Origin: Lachnospiraceae bacterium UBA3310
GTDB taxonomy: Bacteria > Bacillota > Clostridia > Lachnospirales > Lachnospiraceae
DNA: 64,000 nucleotides
Reading direction: 5' to 3'
Assembly: GCA_002361355.1 (NCBI GenBank)
Contig: DESQ01000029.1
Location: 1 to 64,000 of the forward strand
Positions 1 through 6,762 of this stretch are shown in pieces. Position 1 is the stretch's first letter. The number at the start of each line of letters is the position of its first letter. The notes under the pieces were generated by a model. The model worked only from the letters and a program-made list of their open reading frames with translations. It ran no database searches and was not told the origin of the DNA. The translations under genes and the position numbers were made by a program.

Positions 1-16
1 TCATTCAATTTCCCGG

Positions 17-46
17 TTGATTTCCCGGATGCCGTTATGGTAGAAT
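17..46 (+). promoter_or_regulatory. Probable purF promoter
   Basis: A TTGATT box (17-22) and a TAGAAT box (41-46) are separated by 18 bp, which fits a housekeeping sigma promoter. Transcription would begin near 52-55, just before the leader hairpin at 56-90. This is pattern matching only. Confidence 0.5.
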
Positions 47-55
47 AGACACGTC

Positions 56-95
56 GGGACAAAGAAGTCTTTTTGGGATTTCTTTGTCCCTTTGT
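56..95 (+). promoter_or_regulatory. Leader hairpin upstream of purF
   Basis: Positions 56-66 (GGGACAAAGAA) pair perfectly with 80-90 (TTCTTTGTCCC) to give an 11-bp stem with a 13-nt loop, followed by TTTGT. It sits between the probable promoter and the purF ribosome site (about 101-106). It could be the terminator of a gene outside the window, or a 5' stabilising or attenuating structure of the purF mRNA. No recognisable purine riboswitch core was found. Confidence 0.55.
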
Positions 96-115
96 ATGTA
101 AAGGAGGAAATAAGG

Positions 116-1504
116 ATGTCTGAAATCAAGGAAGCCTGCGGCGTGGTGGGAATTTACGCTCCGGAGGGGGAAAACGTGGCGGCGTCTCTTTACTATGGAC
201 TTACCGCCTTACAGCACCGCGGTCAGGAGGCCTGCGGCATGGCGGTTTCCAGAACGGATAAAGAGCGTGGCAACGTCTGCTTTCATAAGAATCTGGGGTT
301 AGTGAGCGAGGTGCTCACGAAGGAAGTCGTGGAAAAGATGGACGGCAATATCGGTCTGGGGCATGTGCGCTATTCCACCACAGGGGCGTCTGTGGCGGAG
401 AACGCCCAGCCGCTAGTGCTATCCTATATCAAGGGCACGCTGGCGTTAGCCCACAACGGCAATCTGATCAATACGCCGGAGCTTAAGTGGGAGCTGATTC
501 AGAACGGCGCCATTTTCCATACCACGACGGACTCGGAGGTGATTGCCTTCCATATCGCCAGAGAGCGGGTGCATTCGGCCACGGTGGAGGAGGCGGTCTA
601 TAAGACGGCGTTAAAAATCAAAGGCGGTTTTGCGCTGGTGATCATGAGTCCCCGCAAACTGATCGGTGTGAGGGATCCATACGGCTTGAAACCTCTGTGT
701 CTGGGGATGCGTGACAACGCTTATGTGTTGGCTTCGGAGTCCTGCGCGCTGGACTCCATGGGAGCGGCGTTTGTGCGGGATATCCGTCCGGGAGAGGTGA
801 TTACGATTACAGGAAAGGAGACCCGCTCCGAGATGCTTCCGGAGGCTAAGAGGTGTGCCCACTGTATCTTTGAATATATTTATTTTGCCAGACTGGACAG
901 TGTGCTGGACGGGGTACGGGTGTATGATGCGAGGATACGTGCGGGCAGAATGCTTGCAAAATCGCATCCTGTGGAGGCGGATCTGGTGACCGGTGTGCCG
1001 GAATCCGGGCTTCCTGCGGCGCAGGGTTACGGGCTGGAGAGCGGGATTCCCTTTGCGCTGGCATTTTATAAAAACAGCTACATCGGACGCACCTTTATCA
1101 AGCCCACTCAGAAGGAGCGGGAGTCCGCCGTCCGCATGAAGCTGAGTGTGCTGGAATCGGTGGTGAAAGGTAAGCGGATCGTGTTAGTGGACGATTCCAT
1201 CGTAAGGGGAACTACCATCGCCAACCTGATCCGCATGTTGAAGGAGGCGGGAGCCAGAGCGGTACATGTGAGAATCAGCTCGCCGCCCTTTCTCTATCCC
1301 TGCTATTTTGGCACCGACGTGCCCTCCAATTCCCAGCTTATCGCGGCAAATCACAGCGAGGAGGCGATCTGCGAGATGATAGGGGCGGATTCCCTCGGCT
1401 ATATGCGACGGGAAGATCTTTCCGAGATGGCAGGCGGGCTGCCTCTTTGCAGTGCGTGTTTCGACGGGGTGTATCCCATGGATTGCAGCGGGATTGATGG
1501 GTAG
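116..1504 (+). CDS. purF: Amidophosphoribosyltransferase
   Basis: Glutamine PRPP amidotransferase, the first committed enzyme of de novo purine synthesis: it makes 5-phosphoribosylamine from PRPP and glutamine. The ATG at 116 follows AAAGGAGG with good spacing; a TTG at 92 is in frame but lies upstream of that site. The product is 462 aa. The N-terminal nucleophile Cys is residue 8 (MSEIKEACGVVG), so a short propeptide must be removed, as in the Bacillus-type enzyme. The Ntn glutaminase half carries LQHRGQEA and GLGHVRYSTTG; the phosphoribosyltransferase half carries the PRPP loop VLVDDSIVRGTT. Cysteines near the C-terminus (CSACF) suit the Fe-S containing class. No other pur gene is in the window; upstream neighbours are unseen. 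Confidence 0.97.
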   Translation: MSEIKEACGVVGIYAPEGENVAASLYYGLTALQHRGQEACGMAVSRTDKERGNVCFHKNLGLVSEVLTKEVVEKMDGNIGLGHVRYSTTGASVAENAQPLVLSYIKGTLALAHNGNLINTPELKWELIQNGAIFHTTTDSEVIAFHIARERVHSATVEEAVYKTALKIKGGFALVIMSPRKLIGVRDPYGLKPLCLGMRDNAYVLASESCALDSMGAAFVRDIRPGEVITITGKETRSEMLPEAKRCAHCIFEYIYFARLDSVLDGVRVYDARIRAGRMLAKSHPVEADLVTGVPESGLPAAQGYGLESGIPFALAFYKNSYIGRTFIKPTQKERESAVRMKLSVLESVVKGKRIVLVDDSIVRGTTIANLIRMLKEAGARAVHVRISSPPFLYPCYFGTDVPSNSQLIAANHSEEAICEMIGADSLGYMRREDLSEMAGGLPLCSACFDGVYPMDCSGIDG

Positions 1505-1509
1505 AAGAT

Positions 1510-1566
1510 AAGATGAGTGTGTGAAAAAGGTTTGGCAACGCCCCCCTTTCTTCACACACTCATCTT
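1510..1566. terminator. Long hairpin between convergent genes
   Basis: Positions 1510-1525 and 1551-1566 form a perfect 16-bp stem just after the purF stop. Neither side has a long T-run, so termination efficiency is uncertain, but the hairpin could serve both purF and the convergent gene ending at 1635. Confidence 0.6.
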
Positions 1567-1587
1567 TGGTCAATGTTATTAGATTAT

Positions 1588-1612
1588 ATTATGGCTACAA
1601 AAGGACACTGGA
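1588..1612 (+). repeat. Left copy of 25-bp inverted repeat bracketing a secreted-protein gene
   Basis: This 25-bp stretch begins ATTATGG and ends GGACACTGGA. It matches the reverse complement of 2239-2263 at 24 of 25 positions; the only difference is C versus T at the eighth base. It lies 22 bp past the stop codon of the minus-strand gene. Confidence 0.85.
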
Positions 1613-1634
1613 AACAACGACTGTTACAAAAACA

Positions 1635-2204
1635 TTACGGTGTTACAATAAACGCCAACACACCGGTACCTGTCATGTTAACTGCAACATGATCGGCTCT
1701 CTTCTCGGTAACGGTAAGCTCTGTCCAGGTGCTGGTGGACTCATTATAGGTATAAACATGAATGTTCTCTGAGCCTGTGATGCCCGGCATATAGAAGTTA
1801 ACATTTGCAACACCGAAACCTACATGGGTTTCAACCTTTACTACGTTTAATACGCTGCCGCCAAGGGAAGCAGCGTAATCTTTTGCAGAATAGACACGGG
1901 ATAACTCAGGCTTCAGGACAGGGAACGTTACATTGGATTTCTGTCCGTCAAGAATTACGTTTCCGCCCTGCGCAACGGGAGTAACTTCATCCATAGCCCA
2001 GATGCCTGTAACTGCATTCGCCATATACTCGTCAACCAGTTTATCAACCGCAATAGCGGAAACGGTAATGGAAGGATCACCGACATCGGAGGAAGCCTCA
2101 AGATAAACAGCAACCGGAGCGCCTACTTCTTTTGCCATAACCGGTGTGGAAAATACCATAGCGCCGACTAATGCAAGTGATAATACTTTTACTGCTTTTT
2201 TCAT
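1635..2204 (-). CDS. Secreted protein of unknown function
   Basis: A 189-aa product with a clear Sec signal peptide: MKKAVKVLSLALVGAMVF, then a probable cleavage after VMA near residue 24. The mature part has no cysteines, no lipobox, no cell-wall sorting motif and no further membrane helix, and is rich in V, T, S and G, suggesting a small beta-rich secreted domain. The ATG follows AAAGGGGAGAG. The gene lies 75 bp downstream of the GGDEF protein on the same strand and is bracketed by inverted repeats (1588-1612, 2239-2263). I do not recognise the family and assign no function. Confidence 0.85.
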   Translation of the reverse strand: MKKAVKVLSLALVGAMVFSTPVMAKEVGAPVAVYLEASSDVGDPSITVSAIAVDKLVDEYMANAVTGIWAMDEVTPVAQGGNVILDGQKSNVTFPVLKPELSRVYSAKDYAASLGGSVLNVVKVETHVGFGVANVNFYMPGITGSENIHVYTYNESTSTWTELTVTEKRADHVAVNMTGTGVLAFIVTP

Positions 2205-2238
2205 TTATAAACTCTCCCCTTTCATTTCTAGCATGACC

Positions 2239-2263
2239 TCCAGTGTCCTTTTGTAACCATAAT
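2239..2263 (-). repeat. Right copy of 25-bp inverted repeat
   Basis: Inverted partner of 1588-1612 (24 of 25 bases). It lies 34 bp upstream of the secreted-protein start and 16 bp past the stop of the GGDEF gene. Both copies point the ATTATGG end away from the enclosed gene, as terminal inverted repeats would. Confidence 0.85.
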
Positions 2264-2279
2264 AAGTGTCGGATGATAA

Positions 2280-3473
2280 TTAGATCCAACCGGAAACCGT
2301 ATCTGCCGGATGCCGCCTGTCGACGCCGTATTTCTTATAGTATGCGGCTTTATCCCGGTACATTTTTTCCTCCGCCTCTGCAAGCAGTCTGTCCAGCCCC
2401 CGGAAACTGTTCTTTTCCCACAGGCTGCCTATGGCCATGTGAACAGATTTTTTTCGCAGGTCTTTCCTTAGCTGTTCCACACCCTGCCACAGGGCGGATT
2501 CGTCGATCTGTGTACAGATCGCTAACAGTTCATCGCCGCCGATGCGGAACAGACCGTATTCGCCGAAACTCTTTTTCAGGCATTCGCAGGCATCGGTAAT
2601 CAGTTTGTCGCCTGACGCGTGGCCGTCTCGGTCATTCACCTGTTTCAGTCCTGTCACATCACAATAGACGATACCCAGACTCTGCTCCTTTTGCAGATTG
2701 CCGATATATTCGTTCATGGCGTGACGGTTTCCGATCCGGGTAAGCTGATCGCGGTAACTCATTTCTTCTAATTCCCGGATGAGATCCCGCCGTTTCAGGG
2801 AAGAAATGATAAAATGCGCCATGATCTGCAGCATGTCGGAGGCGTAGTCCAGTGACTTCTCGGGCGGATTGTCTATCCCGTAAAAGCCAATCACCTCCCC
2901 CTCGTCGTACAGCGGAACGACGATCAGGGAACGGATATTCTGCCGTTTCAGATTTTCATACTGCAGCGGATCGCTCTCCCGGATATCTTCCAGTTCCTTA
3001 ATCAGGATATGTTTGCCAATGCGGAAATTCCGGTACCAGTTGGCGCATATTTTTGCCGGAAGATTCTGCAGATTGTCTTTTTCGGGTGTGACGCCGCTTG
3101 CCGCCCATTCATAGGTGTTGTCGTCGCAGCCGTTCTCATTCCGCTCGAAGATATAGGTTCGCTCACCGCCGAGCGCTTTTCCGAGATAGGCAAGCAAAAC
3201 TTCCAGTGTCTGAGAGGGTGTTTTTTGCTGCAGGGCGATACGGAGTCCCTCATTGACTTTTGCCTCTAAATTTATCATATTATCCCGCTGCTTTTGTGTG
3301 CCCGTATCAAAGGAAAGTTCCATGCGGCATTTTTTCCCGACGGCCTCTTCAAGGGAGCAAAAGCCATACATTTGAAGCGCCTTCTGGTTCATGTAAACCA
3401 GTTCATGGCTGTTCTTGTCTGAAACATAGACGGGTTCGTCCATGGCGTCAAGGTACTCCCATATTTTACTCAT
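2280..3473 (-). CDS. PAS-GAF-GGDEF diguanylate cyclase
   Basis: Predicted to make cyclic di-GMP from two GTP. The 397-aa product has an N-terminal PAS-like segment (residues about 1-60), a GAF-like sensor segment (about 75-225, including EGEVIGFYGIDNP) and a C-terminal GGDEF domain whose signature reads RIGGDELL, an accepted active variant. No membrane segment is visible, so it is probably cytoplasmic. The ATG at 3473 follows AGGAGG; an upstream in-frame start at 3503 lies before that site and is less likely. It is divergent from the AgrC-like kinase operon, which may share the intergenic control region. The sensed ligand is unknown. Confidence 0.92.
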   Translation of the reverse strand: MSKIWEYLDAMDEPVYVSDKNSHELVYMNQKALQMYGFCSLEEAVGKKCRMELSFDTGTQKQRDNMINLEAKVNEGLRIALQQKTPSQTLEVLLAYLGKALGGERTYIFERNENGCDDNTYEWAASGVTPEKDNLQNLPAKICANWYRNFRIGKHILIKELEDIRESDPLQYENLKRQNIRSLIVVPLYDEGEVIGFYGIDNPPEKSLDYASDMLQIMAHFIISSLKRRDLIRELEEMSYRDQLTRIGNRHAMNEYIGNLQKEQSLGIVYCDVTGLKQVNDRDGHASGDKLITDACECLKKSFGEYGLFRIGGDELLAICTQIDESALWQGVEQLRKDLRKKSVHMAIGSLWEKNSFRGLDRLLAEAEEKMYRDKAAYYKKYGVDRRHPADTVSGWI

Positions 3474-3559
3474 ATGTAGTCCTCCTATCACAAACCATAA
3501 CAAGGGTAAAATATTGATATTCTTATATCATATTTCTTTCATTTATTTCCGGTTTTTGC

Positions 3560-3591
3560 GTGAATGGTAAATATATGGTGCGAATGGCAAA
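3560..3591 (+). promoter_or_regulatory. Direct repeats upstream of the kinase promoter (candidate LytTR site)
   Basis: GTGAATGGTAAA (3560-3571) and GCGAATGGCAAA (3580-3591) match at 10 of 12 positions and are offset by 20 bp, so they lie close to the same helical face. They end 10 bp before the -35 box at 3602. LytTR-domain regulators classically bind paired direct repeats about two helical turns apart, just upstream of -35. The downstream operon encodes such a regulator. Autoregulation is inferred. Confidence 0.5.
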
Positions 3592-3601
3592 ACGCCATAC
3601 A

Positions 3602-3630
3602 TTTACTTTTAAAATGCAAAATGTTAGAAT
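3602..3630 (+). promoter_or_regulatory. Promoter of the AgrC-like/LytTR operon
   Basis: TTTACT (3602-3607) and TAGAAT (3625-3630) are spaced by 17 bp. The predicted transcript begins near 3637, about 30 nt before the GTG start at 3666. Confidence 0.6.
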
Positions 3631-3665
3631 TGCATTAGGACAGGAAGAACAGAAAGAAGTGATCA

Positions 3666-4934
3666 GTGCTGGTACAGATTTTATCGTTTATACATTATTT
3701 TTCTACTATGCTGTTCGGTATCTATATCTCCGCTTTCTTTTTGGGAGTGAAGCAGAACCGGAAAAATATCTGCACGCTGTTTTTGCTGGCTCTCTGTGAA
3801 GGAATCCTGTACGGCATCAGTTTTTATCTGCTGGGCATGGAGATGACAGACCGGTGTTATGCGCTTATTATCCATCTGCCGTTGATCTTATTTTTAATTC
3901 TGTATTATAAATATCCTGTTGTTTCCTCCTGCATTTCCGTGTTTTCCGCCTATCTTTGCTGCCAGTTGAGCAACTGGATCGGGTTATTGGTGTTGATGAT
4001 CACGGGAGAAGAGTGGTGCTATTACGCGGCGCGGATCCCGATTACCGTGATCGTTTTCTTTTTGCTGTGCCTGTTTATATGCCGCACCACGGAAACCATC
4101 TTTACAAGGGATACAAGAGAACTTTATATCATAGGCTTTCTGCCCACGGTATATTACCTTTTTGACTATTCTTTTGCAAAGCTTTCCGGGCTGCTTTATT
4201 CGGGCAATAAAGTAGTGGTTGAATTTATGGGATTCGTCTTTTGTATTTCCTATCTTGCCTTCCTGCTTGTCTATTTTCGGGAATACGAGAAAAAACAGGA
4301 AATCAAACAGTACAGCGATCTGATGGAGCTGCAGCTTCTTGCCATCGAAAAAGAGATTGAACAGGTAAAACGCAGTAAGAAAAAACTCTCTATCTTAAGG
4401 CATGATATGCGCCATCATTTAAATGTCATACTGTCCCAGCTTCAAAATGGCAACACAGGCAAGACGATCGACTATATTGAGGAAACCGGTAATCTTTATG
4501 ATGATACGACGATTATAACCTATTGCAGAAATGAAATGGTCAACGCCGTTATTTCCATTTATCATACGCGGTTTACCGACCAGGGGATTATGCTAAACCA
4601 TGACATCTCGGTGGGGGAAAAACTACCCTGTCCGGAGACGGCTATTTGTACCATTTTGTCTAACGCCTTGGAAAATTCCATGCATGCCCTGGAGGAAATG
4701 GATGCGGGAGAAAAGTGGGTAAACCTTACGATCACCGAAAAGAAAGACCACCTTCTGCTGCAGATTGAGAATCCGGTTGTCAGGATTCCGAAATTTGTCG
4801 ACGGGATTCCGACTTCCGACAAAAATGGGCATGGTATCGGTGTGAAAAGTATCATATACTATGTGGAGCAGTTAAAAGGGCAGTGCCATTTTTCGCTTGC
4901 TGACCATTCTTTTATTCTGAGAATCATTATTTAG
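3666..4934 (+). CDS. AgrC-like sensor histidine kinase (GHKL family)
   Basis: Membrane sensor kinase of a peptide-pheromone-type two-component system. The first roughly 200 residues hold about six hydrophobic segments. A short linker leads to the phosphoacceptor box LRHDMRHHLN (His near residue 245), then an ATP-binding GHKL domain with N-box ILSNALENSMHAL and G-box GHGIGVKS. Length (422 aa) is usual for AgrC/ComD-like kinases. The GTG at 3666 has a weak upstream AGAAAGAAG; an ATG at 3708 would cut into the first membrane helix, so GTG is preferred. The gene sits 10 bp before its LytTR partner. No agrB or agrD homologue is visible nearby, so the signal is unknown. Confidence 0.9.
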   Translation: MLVQILSFIHYFSTMLFGIYISAFFLGVKQNRKNICTLFLLALCEGILYGISFYLLGMEMTDRCYALIIHLPLILFLILYYKYPVVSSCISVFSAYLCCQLSNWIGLLVLMITGEEWCYYAARIPITVIVFFLLCLFICRTTETIFTRDTRELYIIGFLPTVYYLFDYSFAKLSGLLYSGNKVVVEFMGFVFCISYLAFLLVYFREYEKKQEIKQYSDLMELQLLAIEKEIEQVKRSKKKLSILRHDMRHHLNVILSQLQNGNTGKTIDYIEETGNLYDDTTIITYCRNEMVNAVISIYHTRFTDQGIMLNHDISVGEKLPCPETAICTILSNALENSMHALEEMDAGEKWVNLTITEKKDHLLLQIENPVVRIPKFVDGIPTSDKNGHGIGVKSIIYYVEQLKGQCHFSLADHSFILRIII

Positions 4935-4944
4935 AGGTGACACG

Positions 4945-5658
4945 ATGAAAATAGCGATCTGCGATGACGAGATAAAGTTTATAGATACCGTCTGTCCTTT
5001 GCTGGAGCAGTGGGCAAAGGAACATGACATTAAACTGACCCTCTATCGTTTTACGAACGGAGATGATCTGATTGACGCGCATCAGAGTGAATGTATGGAT
5101 TTAATCATTCTGGATGTGATCATGCCGCTGTTAAGCGGCATAGATGCGGCGAGAGAACTCAGGAACATGAACCAGACGGTTCCGATTGTTTTTCTTACCT
5201 CATCAAGGGAATTTGCGGTCGATTCCTATGAGGTAAAAGCCTTCAATTATCTGATTAAGCCCGTTGACCCGGCAAATTTACTTCTGGTGCTGGATGACTT
5301 TTTGAAAACATATAAGCAGCCGAAAACCTTCTTTACGGCAAAGACGGCAGAAGGCTTTTGCAGGATTGTCATTGCCGATGTGGATTATCTGGAGGCACAG
5401 AATAAACAGGTGCTCGTCCATTTATCCAATGACAGGACAATCGCAGTCCGGGAACTGTTCTCAAAATGCGCGGAAGTTTTTTCGCCGGATAACGGGTTTT
5501 GCTGCTGCCATCGCAGCTATATTGTGAACTTAGGCAATGTGGAGCAGTTCTCAAAGACAGAGGTTACCACAATCCACAATGCAGTTATACCGATATCCCG
5601 AAACAGCTATACCACGTTTAAGGAAACGTATTTTAATCACATGTTTGGGTCAGCTTAA
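4945..5658 (+). CDS. LytTR-family response regulator
   Basis: DNA-binding partner of the preceding kinase. The 237-aa protein has an N-terminal receiver domain (about 1-120) with acidic pocket ICDDE, phospho-acceptor Asp in LIILDVIMP and the conserved Lys in YLIKPVDP. A C-terminal LytTR domain (about 140-237) shows the typical CCCHRSYIVNL and ISRNSY stretches. GAGGTGA precedes the ATG. The kinase stop and this start are 10 bp apart, so translation is likely coupled. Its last 9 bp overlap the end of the convergent nahK-like gene. Targets probably include its own promoter, where paired direct repeats occur. Confidence 0.93.
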   Translation: MKIAICDDEIKFIDTVCPLLEQWAKEHDIKLTLYRFTNGDDLIDAHQSECMDLIILDVIMPLLSGIDAARELRNMNQTVPIVFLTSSREFAVDSYEVKAFNYLIKPVDPANLLLVLDDFLKTYKQPKTFFTAKTAEGFCRIVIADVDYLEAQNKQVLVHLSNDRTIAVRELFSKCAEVFSPDNGFCCCHRSYIVNLGNVEQFSKTEVTTIHNAVIPISRNSYTTFKETYFNHMFGSA

Positions 5659-6762
5659 GCGGCTGACGATATCCGTCATTTCCCGCCATTTTTTCTCCAT
5701 GTCAGCTACCAGTTTAAACTGGGTTCTTGCCCGATCCAGATTTTGGCCTTCCCGGTGTATCTTAAAATAGACATCCCCAACCAGATAGTCCGCAAGGAAG
5801 CGGATGCCGCACTCGTAGGTCATGAGTTTTGCGCCCATTGGCAGAAGCGCCGTTTCCTGCGGGGTGAGACTGCCCGCACAGCCTTTAAGAAAGCCGTCGG
5901 TAAAGGCCTCGTACAGGGAAAGATCCAACCCGATTTTAGAGAGATCCCGCTCGTCCTCTGCGCCGGTGCTTGCGCCAAAGCGGATGGTATCCCCGAAGTC
6001 GTAGAGGGAAAGCCCCGGCATCACTGTGTCCAGGTCGATGATGCAGAGCGCTTTTTTTGTTTTCACGTCAAAGAGGATGTTGTTTAATTTGGTGTCGTTG
6101 TGGGTTACCCTCAGGGGCAGTTCGCCTTTCTCCAGAAGATCCGTCAGGGCACGGGTGTCCGCTTCCCGCGCGAGGGCAAAGTCGATCTCCGCCTGCACCT
6201 GGTGCGCGCGTCCCAGAGGATCGTCCGCCACCGCTTGTTTAAAATCCCGAAAGCGGGAGGGGGTGTGGTGGAAGAGAGGAATGGTCTCGTGCAGCGTGTC
6301 TGCGGGATAATCGGCTAACATCTGCTGAAAACCGCCGAATGCCACCCCGCTGTCATAGAGATCCTGTCCGCTTTCTGCCTTCTCCAGACAGACAGTGTCG
6401 TCGATAAAGAGAAAGACACGCCAAAAGTTATGTAAACTATCCTCATAATAATTTTCCCCGCTTTTCGTCTTTACCACATTCAGGGTTTCTCTGTCGGGAT
6501 TGCCGCCTTTTTCGGAAATGACCTTCCGCAGATAGGTGGTGACATTCGCCACATTTTCCATAAGGGCACAGGGATTTTTAAATATGGAGGTGTTCATCCG
6601 CTGTAAAATATATTTTTTCTCTTTTCCGCCTTCCTCGCAGATGAGCAGAAAGGTGTCATTGATATGACCGTTTCCGTAGGGCAGCGTGTTCTTCGGGGCA
6701 CCTTTCAGACAGAAGGCGTTCACCGCTTCGTCAATGATTTCAGGGCTGGGAATTTGGGGCAT
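5650..6762 (-). CDS. nahK: Probable N-acetylhexosamine 1-kinase
   Basis: Choline-kinase/APH-fold phosphotransferase of 370 aa. The catalytic loop reads THNDTKLNNILFD (catalytic Asp in HND) and the metal-binding part CIIDLDTVMPG, as expected for this fold. On its own the fold does not fix the substrate. Directly downstream of a GH112 phosphorylase, the best call is the NahK/LnpB enzyme, which phosphorylates GlcNAc or GalNAc at C1 after phosphorolysis. The ATG overlaps the phosphorylase stop (TAATG) and follows AAGGAGG, so the pair is translationally coupled. A TTG further upstream is in frame but lies within lnpA. The matching uridylyltransferase, epimerase and sugar ABC transporter are not in this window. 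Confidence 0.85.
   Translation of the reverse strand: MPQIPSPEIIDEAVNAFCLKGAPKNTLPYGNGHINDTFLLICEEGGKEKKYILQRMNTSIFKNPCALMENVANVTTYLRKVISEKGGNPDRETLNVVKTKSGENYYEDSLHNFWRVFLFIDDTVCLEKAESGQDLYDSGVAFGGFQQMLADYPADTLHETIPLFHHTPSRFRDFKQAVADDPLGRAHQVQAEIDFALAREADTRALTDLLEKGELPLRVTHNDTKLNNILFDVKTKKALCIIDLDTVMPGLSLYDFGDTIRFGASTGAEDERDLSKIGLDLSLYEAFTDGFLKGCAGSLTPQETALLPMGAKLMTYECGIRFLADYLVGDVYFKIHREGQNLDRARTQFKLVADMEKKWREMTDIVSRLS

Noticed and set aside
116..1504. Longer purF starting at the TTG at 92
   Set aside because: It would place the AAAGGAGG site inside the coding region and lengthen the propeptide beyond that expected before the nucleophile Cys.
1588..2263. Target-site duplication flanking the inverted repeats
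   Set aside because: A shared ATTAGAT occurs near both outer ends, but not adjacent to the repeats, so it is not evidence of transposition.
3474..3665. AgrD-like peptide gene between the GGDEF gene and the kinase
   Set aside because: A frame at 3560 reads through the kinase start in another frame and has no AgrD-like Cys-containing core; the region is better explained as promoter and regulator sites.
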